Shown here: in pieces, positions 6,680 through 12,614 of the stretch | Layout of the letters: each line of letters begins with the position of its first letter | Numbering within the stretch: position 1 is the first letter of the stretch | NCBI GenBank assembly: GCA_025655635.1 | Contig: JAHXIM010000223.1 | Coordinates: 1-12,614, forward strand | Source: a gamma proteobacterium symbiont of Lucinoma myriamae | GTDB taxonomy: Bacteria; Pseudomonadota; Gammaproteobacteria; GRL18 | Length of the DNA stretch: 12,614 nucleotides | Direction of reading: 5' to 3' | Program-made: the position numbers and the translations under genes | The notes under the pieces: generated by a model | The model's input: only the letters and a program-made list of their open reading frames with translations | Told to the model about the DNA's origin: nothing | Database searches by the model: none

Positions 6680-7448
6680 ATTTCACTCCTCCCGTTTGAG
6701 ACCATTTCAAATCGCCTAACTCAATAATTGATTTTTTCTTTTTTGAATCAATGATGACATCAACTGAGTGAGGTATCATCCCTTCAGGCAAACGCATTAT
6801 ACCGCTAAATTCCTGAAAATACTTAAAACCGTATTTAAATTCCTTGTCTTTGCTTTCTTTTGAATGAACAATTAATGAAAACAATGGTATTTTCACAGAT
6901 TGATTATCTTTTTTTCCTTTAATAAGGATTTTAATAGTACCTTTGGTATAAGTTCTTTTTTTAATTTTCTGTGCAAGAATAAATTGATATTGATATTGAT
7001 TTGCTTGTGTTTTTTCACTGGATTCTGAATTTTCAGTTAATACTGCATTATAAGCTTGTATTTCCAGACTTTGCAGATAGATAGATTCACGTCCTTTTGC
7101 AGGCGAAACTATGGCCTTATAAAAAGCCAGTTCTTTTTCCAGTTCAATAATTTTTCGCTGGTCCTTATTCATTCCTGCTTGAACCAATTGACATGACTCC
7201 TGCTCTAGCAAATACTTCCTTTCCAGATGTAACACTTCTTTACTAAGTTCCGCATTTTTCTTTTTTAAAACATTTTGTTGAACCAGTAGGGATTTTCTAC
7301 CCCCTTTTACTTCAATAATATCTTCTTCAGACTGCATATACCCCATCTCAAACGCTCCCCAGAGGAGTGCAGCAGCCAGCAATAATATGAGTAAACGAAT
7401 ACCATAGTACTGAAAAGGATGGGAACGATGAACAATAATATGAGTCAT
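6666..7448 (-). CDS. DUF6776-like membrane coiled-coil protein
   Basis: Function unknown. The 260-residue protein has a short cytoplasmic N-terminus, one membrane segment at about 17-36 (IRLLILLLAAALLW), a Lys/Glu-rich coiled-coil at about 55-112 ending in ELAFYKAIVSP, and a C-terminal region rich in beta-strand patterns (about 120-260) expected in the periplasm. The FYxxIVSP signature, the size and the place between argC and a bactofilin/erpA pair fit the DUF6776 proteins of gammaproteobacteria; that identification is from memory. Start ATG 7448 has no clear ribosome site. Its end overlaps the bactofilin start by 14 bases, so the two probably act together, for example as membrane partner and scaffold (inference). 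It lies 63 bases after argC with no terminator between. Confidence 0.75.
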   Translation of the reverse strand: MTHIIVHRSHPFQYYGIRLLILLLAAALLWGAFEMGYMQSEEDIIEVKGGRKSLLVQQNVLKKKNAELSKEVLHLERKYLLEQESCQLVQAGMNKDQRKIIELEKELAFYKAIVSPAKGRESIYLQSLEIQAYNAVLTENSESSEKTQANQYQYQFILAQKIKKRTYTKGTIKILIKGKKDNQSVKIPLFSLIVHSKESKDKEFKYGFKYFQEFSGIMRLPEGMIPHSVDVIIDSKKKKSIIELGDLKWSQTGGVKYVGQ

Positions 7449-7511
7449 GGTAATGAGATCAGGTATTTTCTTTAAATCTTTATATTAAAAGAAAGCTGCC
7501 GAAAAAAGAGC

Positions 7512-8573
7512 TTAAGGCATTAAGGGAACGATATTCAAGCCTGCTTTTTCATCCAGATTAAAAGCAATATTCATATTTTGCACAGCCTGGCCAGCAGCCC
7601 CTTTAACTAGATTATCAATGACAGACAGGACCACAATGGTATTGCTGTCTTGAGGCTGATGTATGGCAATGCGACACATATTTGAACCTTTTACTGTCCT
7701 TGTTTCCGGGTGTGAACCTGCGGATAACACATCAACAAAAGGTTCATCGGCATAGCGTTGTTCATAAAGCGCTTGTATTTCGGATAATTTAACGTTATTT
7801 GAATTTTCTAACTTCCCATACAACGTTGCCTGAATTCCCCGAATCATCGGCACCAGGTGCGGGACAAAAGTTAAGTCGACATCACCGCTATTGACGCTCT
7901 TATTAAAAAGATCGAGTCCCTGACTAATTTCAGGCAAGTGTCTGTGACCCGGGACAGCATAAGCTTTGAAACTTTCACTGGCTTCACATAATAGTGTACC
8001 GACATTAGCACCACGACCGGCACCACTGACACCTGATTTACAATCAGCAACCAGAAAATCCGTATTGAGCAGCTTATTTTCTATTAAGGGTAAAAAGCCC
8101 AATTGCACAGCAGTTGGATAACAACCTGGATTCGCTATCAGCCGAGCCTGTTTTAGCGCTTCTCTGTTAACTTCAGGTAAGCCATAAACAGCTTGTTCAA
8201 CATAATCAGGGCAAGCGTGTTCCATGCCATACCATTGTTCCCAGACATTGATATCTTTAATTCGAAAATCAGCTGCCAGATCAATCACTTTAACACCCGC
8301 TTCAATTAATTCCGGCACCATTTTCATGGCGATACCATTGGGTGTGGCAAAAAAGACTAAATCACAATTTTTTAATGTTGAAACATCCGGTTTTGAAAAT
8401 GCAATACTGAGATGATCTCTTAAATTAGGAAACAAATCACTTACCGGAAGTCCCATCTCAGAACGTGAAGTAATGACTTGTAATTCAACATCGGGATGAT
8501 TGGCCAGTAACCGCAGTAATTCAACTCCGGTGTAACCCGTCCCACCAACAATACCTATTTTAATTTTTGCCAC
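7512..8573 (-). CDS. argC: N-acetyl-gamma-glutamyl-phosphate reductase
   Basis: Third step of arginine synthesis: NADPH-dependent reduction of N-acetylglutamyl phosphate to the semialdehyde, in the cytoplasm. The N-terminal Rossmann motif GGTGYTG (10-16) binds the nucleotide. The catalytic cysteine is C151 in ANPGCYPTA, and GVSGAGRGA (181-189) and GHRHLPEI (209-216, with the active-site histidine) are intact. The 353 residues match the long ArgC type. It starts with GTG at 8573. Minus-strand AAGG lies rather far upstream, so the ribosome site is weak. It is probably the first gene of a leftward unit with the DUF6776-like and bactofilin genes, and is divergent from the TlpA-like gene. No other arg gene is in the window. 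Confidence 0.96.
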   Translation of the reverse strand: MAKIKIGIVGGTGYTGVELLRLLANHPDVELQVITSRSEMGLPVSDLFPNLRDHLSIAFSKPDVSTLKNCDLVFFATPNGIAMKMVPELIEAGVKVIDLAADFRIKDINVWEQWYGMEHACPDYVEQAVYGLPEVNREALKQARLIANPGCYPTAVQLGFLPLIENKLLNTDFLVADCKSGVSGAGRGANVGTLLCEASESFKAYAVPGHRHLPEISQGLDLFNKSVNSGDVDLTFVPHLVPMIRGIQATLYGKLENSNNVKLSEIQALYEQRYADEPFVDVLSAGSHPETRTVKGSNMCRIAIHQPQDSNTIVVLSVIDNLVKGAAGQAVQNMNIAFNLDEKAGLNIVPLMP

Positions 8574-8615
8574 GTTAACTCTGACCTTGTGTCTGGAAAT
8601 TCAACTGAATTAACT

Positions 8616-8621
8616 ATTATA
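8616..8621 (-). promoter_or_regulatory. Probable argC -10 box
   Basis: A perfect TATAAT on the minus strand would start transcription about 35 bases before the GTG of argC. No good -35 box stands at 16-18 bases (best TTCCTA-like). An overlapping plus-strand TATAAT (8618-8623) also lacks a partner box. Confidence 0.4.
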
Positions 8622-8656
8622 ATACAGGATAAGGTAGAGTAGGAAATTAAAAGCCC

Positions 8657-8687
8657 TTAGCTGGACTAAAAAGTTGACTCTAGCTAA
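8657..8687 (+). repeat. Inverted repeat upstream of the TlpA-like gene
   Basis: TTAGCTGGA (8657-8665) pairs with TCTAGCTAA (8679-8687) over nine positions, one of them a G-T wobble, around a 13-base loop. It covers a candidate -35 box TTGACT (8674-8679), whose best -10 partner is CATAAT (8699-8704) at a long 19-base spacing. An operator or a leader hairpin is possible, and neither can be told from sequence. Confidence 0.3.
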
Positions 8688-8721
8688 ATCCCCTTAACCA
8701 TAATTGGATAGTTCATAGCAG

Positions 8722-9216
8722 ATGAAGAAGAAAGATTTTGCCGTTATTGGCTTTATAGCTCTATTGGGAGCCCTTTTGGGTTATTTATGGCTGGCTCCTG
8801 CCGGTCAACCTTCCGCACCACCGGTTAGTTTTGAAGATATTAAAGGAAACCAGTTTACACTGGCGCAACTCAAGGACAAGCCGGTTATTGTCAATTTTTG
8901 GGCAACAGAATGCCCCGGTTGTGTCAATGAAATTCCGCTGCTGGTCGATATGTACAAAAAATATTCTCCACAGAACCTTGTCATCATTGGGGTTGCTATG
9001 GGTTATGATCCAGAATCTCAGGTCAGGGAAATGGTTCGACAAAAGAATATGAACTATCCGATTGTTTTAGACTCACAGGATAAGCTGCTTAAAGCATTTA
9101 ATATTAAAGTGACACCAACGACAATTTTTATCGGCAAAGATGGTAAAATAGTTAAACGCAAGCTTGGGGAAATGTCACATACCGAGCTGGAAGCAACGAT
9201 CAAGAGTCTGATATAG
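8722..9216 (+). CDS. TlpA/ResA-like thiol-disulfide protein
   Basis: Membrane-anchored thioredoxin-fold protein facing the periplasm, expected to reduce disulfides in exported proteins. Of 164 residues, about 5-24 form an uncleaved signal anchor with no lipoprotein cysteine. The thioredoxin-like domain follows, with the redox pair C64-P-G-C67 in FWATECPGC and the cis-proline P132 in KVTPTT. This AhpC/TSA-Redoxin layout matches TlpA, ResA and CcmG relatives. The ATG at 8722 has only a poor ribosome site. It is the first gene of a plus-strand series, and its stop codon is part of the hemJ ribosome site (AGGAGA, 9215-9220), so the two are translated from one message. The substrate is unknown; heme or cytochrome assembly is suggested by hemJ next door but not shown. 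Confidence 0.85.
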   Translation: MKKKDFAVIGFIALLGALLGYLWLAPAGQPSAPPVSFEDIKGNQFTLAQLKDKPVIVNFWATECPGCVNEIPLLVDMYKKYSPQNLVIIGVAMGYDPESQVREMVRQKNMNYPIVLDSQDKLLKAFNIKVTPTTIFIGKDGKIVKRKLGEMSHTELEATIKSLI

Positions 9217-9229
9217 GAGATACTCATTA

Positions 9230-9655
9230 ATGTTATGGGTTAAAGCGTTTCATGTTATTTTTATGGTTTCCTGGTTTGCTGCACTGTTTTATTTGCCCCG
9301 ATTGTTTGTTTACCACGCCAGCAGCAGCGATGAGATAAGCAATGAACGCTTTAAAATCATGGAGCGAAAATTATTTTACGGTATTATGACACCCGCAGCT
9401 TTAGTGACTGCCATCCTTGGCTTTTGGATGTTATTTGATTATGCCTGGCAAGCCTATTCGTCAATGCTCTGGCTGCATATAAAACTCGTTATTGTTGCCT
9501 TATTATTTGTTTATCATTTTTATTGCTGGAAGCTTGTGAAGCTATTCAAAGAAGATAAAAATACGCACAGTCATGTTTATTATCGCTGGTTTAATGAAAT
9601 TCCTGTATTTATGTTAATGGGGATTATTATATTGGTTATTGTCAAACCACTATAA
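9230..9655 (+). CDS. hemJ: Protoporphyrinogen IX oxidase HemJ
   Basis: Inner-membrane protein of the UPF0093/HemJ family, which oxidises protoporphyrinogen IX to protoporphyrin IX late in heme synthesis in many bacteria that lack HemG and HemY. The 141-residue protein has four membrane segments (about 3-24, 50-70, 80-99, 122-140). It keeps the family's N-terminal KAFHVIFMVSWFAALFYLPR with H8 and R24, the mid-protein WLHIKL and the C-terminal RWFNEIP (119-125). The start is ATG 9230, with AGGAGA nine bases before it. thiD begins 19 bases after the hemJ stop. The hemL gene, an early step of the same pathway, lies 1.7 kb downstream. Confidence 0.92.
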   Translation: MLWVKAFHVIFMVSWFAALFYLPRLFVYHASSSDEISNERFKIMERKLFYGIMTPAALVTAILGFWMLFDYAWQAYSSMLWLHIKLVIVALLFVYHFYCWKLVKLFKEDKNTHSHVYYRWFNEIPVFMLMGIIILVIVKPL

Positions 9656-9674
9656 ATCCACGGAAAAAAGGACT

Positions 9675-10487
9675 ATGAAGAAAACACCTCCAATTGTACT
9701 GTCTTTTTCCGGTAATGATCCGACTGGCGGTGCTGGAATACAGGCTGATATTGAAGCCGCAGTCAGCATGGGCGCTCGCGTTGCTCCTGTAATCACCGCT
9801 TTAACAGTGCAGGATACACAGAATGTTAAGTATTTTTCAGTCACCGATGCAAAAATGGTTTCTGAACAGGCACGTCATGTTCTGGAGGATATGCCCATTG
9901 CCGCATTTAAAATTGGCATGGTAGGCAGTGTAGAAAACATTGCTGCAATTCATAAAATTTTGCATGATTATCATGAGATTCCAGTTATCGTTGATCCCAT
10001 TATCAGTGCGGGTGGTGGAATGTCACTGGCAACAGAAGAAATGGCACTTGCCTATTCGGATTTACTGTTTCCTCTCACCAATCTGGTCACACCCAATAGT
10101 AATGAGGTACGTTTATTAGCACCTGAGGCTGATTCTCTAGACTCCTGTGCTCAGGAGTTAATGGATGACGGCTGCGATTATGTATTATTAACTGGTACTC
10201 ATGAAAGCACTGATGAAGTCATTAATTCTTTCTATGGTCAGCATAAAAAATTAAAATCATCTTACTGGGAACGCTTGCCTTATAGTTATCATGGCTCTGG
10301 ATGTACTCTGACTTCCGCTATCGCTGGTTTAGTCGCCTGCGGATCATCTATCCCGGATGCCGTCACTATTGCCCAGGAATATGCCTGGCAATCTCTATAC
10401 AACGGTTATCAAGCCGGTATGGGACAGCATCATCCTGATAGACTGTTTTGGACAAAGGGCTCGGCAAATAACCGAGCCAAAAACTAA
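9675..10487 (+). CDS. thiD: Hydroxymethylpyrimidine/phosphomethylpyrimidine kinase
   Basis: Phosphorylates HMP and then HMP-phosphate to HMP-pyrophosphate, the pyrimidine half of thiamine, in the cytoplasm. The ribokinase-like motifs are intact: GNDPTGGAGIQAD (13-25), VIVDPIISAGGG in the middle, and the anion-hole loop GSGCT (207-211) with C210 near the C-terminus. The ATG at 9675 is chosen because AAAAAAGGA lies directly upstream and the resulting 270 residues match the family. An in-frame TTG at 9639 would overlap hemJ and add 12 unlike residues. thiE, whose product joins the two thiamine halves, starts six bases after the stop. No TPP riboswitch precedes the gene. Confidence 0.96.
   Translation: MKKTPPIVLSFSGNDPTGGAGIQADIEAAVSMGARVAPVITALTVQDTQNVKYFSVTDAKMVSEQARHVLEDMPIAAFKIGMVGSVENIAAIHKILHDYHEIPVIVDPIISAGGGMSLATEEMALAYSDLLFPLTNLVTPNSNEVRLLAPEADSLDSCAQELMDDGCDYVLLTGTHESTDEVINSFYGQHKKLKSSYWERLPYSYHGSGCTLTSAIAGLVACGSSIPDAVTIAQEYAWQSLYNGYQAGMGQHHPDRLFWTKGSANNRAKN
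10458..10478 (+). repeat. G/C-rich hairpin at the thiD end
   Basis: GGCTCGG (10458-10464) and CCGAGCC (10472-10478) form a perfect 7-base stem with loop CAAATAA, inside the last codons of thiD and 15 bases before the thiE start. It is the most G/C-rich short stem in the neighbourhood. No T-run follows, so it more likely affects mRNA stability or thiE translation than termination. Confidence 0.45.
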
Positions 10488-10493
10488 TATAGT

Positions 10494-11138
10494 ATGTCTT
10501 TATCTTCAGAAAATACCACAAAAATTCACGGGCTTTATGCCATTACTGATCCCGACTTAATTCCAGCAGAACAACTCCTCACCTCTGTCGAACAAGTCAT
10601 TCTTGGCGGTGCTCGTATTATTCAATATCGAAATAAATCAGCTTCAAAAGCGATACAATACGAAGAAGCGAGTCAATTAAGCTCTCTATGTAAACAGCAT
10701 CAAATCTGCTTTATCATTAATGATGATCCGCAATTAGCCAAAGCAGTTAATGCTGATGGTGTTCATGTGGGCAAAGAAGATGGAAAAATTGCTGATGCTC
10801 GAAAACAATTAGGCAAACAGGCCATTATTGGCGTGTCATGCTACAACCAGTTGGAAAATGCGCAACGCTCAATTGAACAAGGCGCTGATTATGTTGCCTT
10901 TGGACGTTTTTTTCCATCCAAAACAAAACCCGATGCAGTACAGGCTGATTTACAGCTTCTTAAAGAAGCATCTCAACAACTTAACGTGCCTATTGTTGCC
11001 ATTGGCGGTATTAATCGGGATAATGCTCAGAAATTAATTCAATGTGGTGCTAGTTCTGTCGCAGTCATTAATGATTTATTTCATAAGAATCAGGAAATTT
11101 ACACTACTGCCAAAAAATATCAGGCATTTTTTAACTAA
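10494..11138 (+). CDS. thiE: Thiamine-phosphate synthase
   Basis: Joins HMP-pyrophosphate and thiazole phosphate to thiamine phosphate in the cytoplasm. The TIM-barrel protein of 214 residues shows GLYAITDP (13-20), the pyrophosphate-binding QYRNK (44-48), INDDPQLA (75-82), GVHVGKED (89-96), GVSCYN (113-118), FGRFFPSKTKP (136-146) and AIGGI (169-173). The usual QYRDK appears here as QYRNK, a common variant. The ATG at 10494 has no recognisable ribosome site and lies six bases after the thiD stop, so translation probably depends on coupling. No thiazole-branch gene (thiG, thiS) is in the window. Confidence 0.95.
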   Translation: MSLSSENTTKIHGLYAITDPDLIPAEQLLTSVEQVILGGARIIQYRNKSASKAIQYEEASQLSSLCKQHQICFIINDDPQLAKAVNADGVHVGKEDGKIADARKQLGKQAIIGVSCYNQLENAQRSIEQGADYVAFGRFFPSKTKPDAVQADLQLLKEASQQLNVPIVAIGGINRDNAQKLIQCGASSVAVINDLFHKNQEIYTTAKKYQAFFN

Positions 11139-11169
11139 ATAACTGTTCCTAAATGGTATGCACTGAGCC

Positions 11170-11239
11170 TCAGAACCTGTCATTTATTATTTGCTGATTT
11201 TATGCCAATATGAGCCCAATAATAAGTGACAGGTTCTGA
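11170..11239. repeat. 70-base palindromic hairpin between thiE and hemL
   Basis: A 22-base stem with one G-U-type mismatch (11170-11191 with 11218-11239, outer part TCAGAACCTGTCA) encloses a 26-base loop. No T-run follows on either strand, so it is not a typical terminator. Its stem shares CCTGTC, and its loop shares GCTGATTTT (11193-11201), with the palindromic element at 6070-6236. It may therefore be a decayed or short relative of that element. It could also punctuate transcription between thiE and hemL. Confidence 0.55.
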
Positions 11240-11326
11240 TGCGAATATTACATGAATAATGTTCACTATTTTAGAACACTTATTTTAGCACTTAATCACT
11301 ATAAATTTGATAGGAAAAATCTTTTT

Positions 11327-12607
11327 ATGACTCGTTCACACGATCTATTTCAACAAGCTAAAAAAACAATTCCTGGTGGCGTCAACTCCCCTGTTAGAGC
11401 CTTTAAAGGCGTAGGTGGTGACCCGGTTTTTTTAAAAAAAGGCAAAGGCGCTTATCTGTATGATGAAGATGACAATCGTTATATTGATTATGTGGCATCA
11501 TGGGGTCCTATGATCATGGGTCATGCACATCCCGAGGTTGTTAAGGCTATTCAGGATGCTGCCGGTGAAGGATTAGGTTTTGGTGCCCCCACTCAGATTG
11601 AAACCGAAATGGCAGAGCTTGTCTGTAAACTAGTCCCTTCAATTGAAATGATCCGTATGGTCAGCTCCGGCACTGAAGCCACCATGAGTGCCATTCGCCT
11701 GGCTCGTGGTTATACCGGAAGAGACAAAATTGTTAAATTTGAAGGCTGTTATCATGGCCACTCTGACTCATTACTGGTAAAAGCAGGTTCTGGTGCTCTG
11801 ACATTTGGCGTACCATCATCTCCTGGTGTACCTGCATCGTTATCAGAGCACACTATTACTTTAACTTATAATGATAGTGCTCAGGTACGTGAAGTGTTTG
11901 CTGATATTGGCGATCAAATTGCCGCCATTATTGTTGAACCTGTTGCCGGCAATATGAACTGTATCCCTCCTGTTGACGGCTTTCTTGAAACATTACGAGA
12001 AGTCTGTTATCAATCCGGCAGTGTATTAATTTTTGATGAAGTAATGACTGGCTTTCGTGTATCAATAGGCGGAGCACAGACACATTATGGCATCACACCG
12101 GATCTCACCACACTAGGTAAGATCATTGGTGGTGGTTTACCTGTTGGTGCCTTTGGCGGTAAGAAAGAAATCATGGAACACATCTCACCATTAGGTCCGG
12201 TTTATCAGGCGGGTACTTTATCAGGTAATCCCCTATCAATGGCTGCCGGCATGAAAACGTTAACATTGGCAGCACAAGATGGTGTTCATAAAGAGCTGGA
12301 TGCAAAAGCAAAACGTCTGGTGACAGGAATCGTCGCTAAAGCTAAAGAAGCTGGTATTGCCATGACATCAAATCAAGTTGGTGGAATGTTCGGCTTATTC
12401 TTTAGTGATGAAGAAAAAATCACTGGTTTTGCACAGGTGACTAAAAGTGATCAGGAACGCTTCAAAAAATTCTTTCATGGTATGTTAGATGAGGGTATCT
12501 ATCTTGCACCCTCTGCTTTTGAAGCAGGCTTTATTTCAGCGGCTCATACCAATGATGATATTGATGCCACGATTGAAGCTGCAGCCAGAGTGTTGAAAAG
12601 TTTGTAA
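11327..12607 (+). CDS. hemL: Glutamate-1-semialdehyde 2,1-aminomutase
   Basis: PLP enzyme that converts glutamate-1-semialdehyde to 5-aminolevulinate, the heme precursor, in the C5 pathway. Numbered from ATG 11327, the 426 residues equal the family length. The PLP lysine is K265 in TLGKIIGGG, FDEVMTGFR (236-244) supplies the Asp that holds the pyridine ring, and SSGTEA (113-118) and GCYHGHSD (140-147) are intact. This start is preferred because TAGGA (11311-11315) precedes it and homologues begin at this residue. An in-frame ATG at 11252 would add 25 residues not seen in the family. A -10-like TATAAA (11300-11305) without a good -35 suggests a possible separate promoter. It follows thiE after 188 bases containing a palindromic hairpin. 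Confidence 0.97.
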   Translation: MTRSHDLFQQAKKTIPGGVNSPVRAFKGVGGDPVFLKKGKGAYLYDEDDNRYIDYVASWGPMIMGHAHPEVVKAIQDAAGEGLGFGAPTQIETEMAELVCKLVPSIEMIRMVSSGTEATMSAIRLARGYTGRDKIVKFEGCYHGHSDSLLVKAGSGALTFGVPSSPGVPASLSEHTITLTYNDSAQVREVFADIGDQIAAIIVEPVAGNMNCIPPVDGFLETLREVCYQSGSVLIFDEVMTGFRVSIGGAQTHYGITPDLTTLGKIIGGGLPVGAFGGKKEIMEHISPLGPVYQAGTLSGNPLSMAAGMKTLTLAAQDGVHKELDAKAKRLVTGIVAKAKEAGIAMTSNQVGGMFGLFFSDEEKITGFAQVTKSDQERFKKFFHGMLDEGIYLAPSAFEAGFISAAHTNDDIDATIEAAARVLKSL

Positions 12608-12614
12608 GTTTGTA

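Noticed and set aside
8785..9052. Several alternative frames within the TlpA-like gene
   Set aside because: The CPGC-containing frame has full thioredoxin-like motifs; the others are shadows without motifs.
11139..11251. Possible TPP riboswitch: CTGAG (11163-11167) and ACCTG (11175-11179) near the thiamine genes
   Set aside because: It lies after thiE, not before thiD, and the long conserved TPP core is absent. The bases belong to or adjoin the palindromic hairpin.
11252..11326. N-terminal 25-residue extension of HemL from ATG 11252
   Set aside because: A ribosome site and the family's normal length both favour ATG 11327. The extension does not resemble HemL or a targeting signal needed in bacteria.

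Overview
The window is an AT-rich stretch of a gammaproteobacterial chromosome carrying twelve complete protein-coding genes, almost all housekeeping. Assignment to Gammaproteobacteria rests on the protein sequences (ErpA, ArgC, AnmK, the TyrZ-type tyrosyl-tRNA synthetase and HemL all read like that class) and on gene order. A block of argC, a coiled-coil membrane protein, erpA, anmK, an M23 peptidase gene, tyrS and then an rRNA operon resembles, from memory, the region around PA0662-PA0668 in Pseudomonas. The sequence does not fix genus or lifestyle.

Layout. (1) 1-137 holds a leftward promoter with rrn P1-like architecture, firing off the window, and an inverted repeat at the tyrS stop. (2) tyrS (minus, 138-1337) is divergent from an M23/LysM peptidoglycan endopeptidase gene (plus, 1521-3032), which is followed by anmK (plus). 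(3) anmK converges on a minus-strand series. In transcription order this runs argC, a DUF6776-like gene, a bactofilin gene, erpA and a short-type citrate synthase gene. (4) From 8722 a plus-strand series runs TlpA/ResA-like thioredoxin, hemJ, thiD, thiE, hemL. The first four are closely spaced and probably co-transcribed; hemL follows after a 188-base gap holding a hairpin.

Functional themes are cell wall turnover and recycling (M23 peptidase, AnmK, bactofilin scaffold), iron-sulfur and heme cofactors (ErpA, HemL, HemJ), thiamine synthesis (ThiD, ThiE), central metabolism and arginine synthesis (citrate synthase, ArgC), and translation (TyrS).

The most unusual structure is a 167-base palindromic element at 6070-6236, between erpA and the bactofilin gene. 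It has perfect 24-base terminal inverted repeats, is symmetrical in register around its centre, and is bounded by CTAG. It looks like a miniature inverted-repeat transposable element, and its edge supplies the bactofilin stop codon. A second, shorter palindrome at 11170-11239 shares short motifs with it. No CRISPR array, tRNA, phage gene, defence system or complete transposase was seen. No gene-free stretch exceeds 300 bases; the longest, 5964-6232, holds the erpA promoter and the palindromic element.
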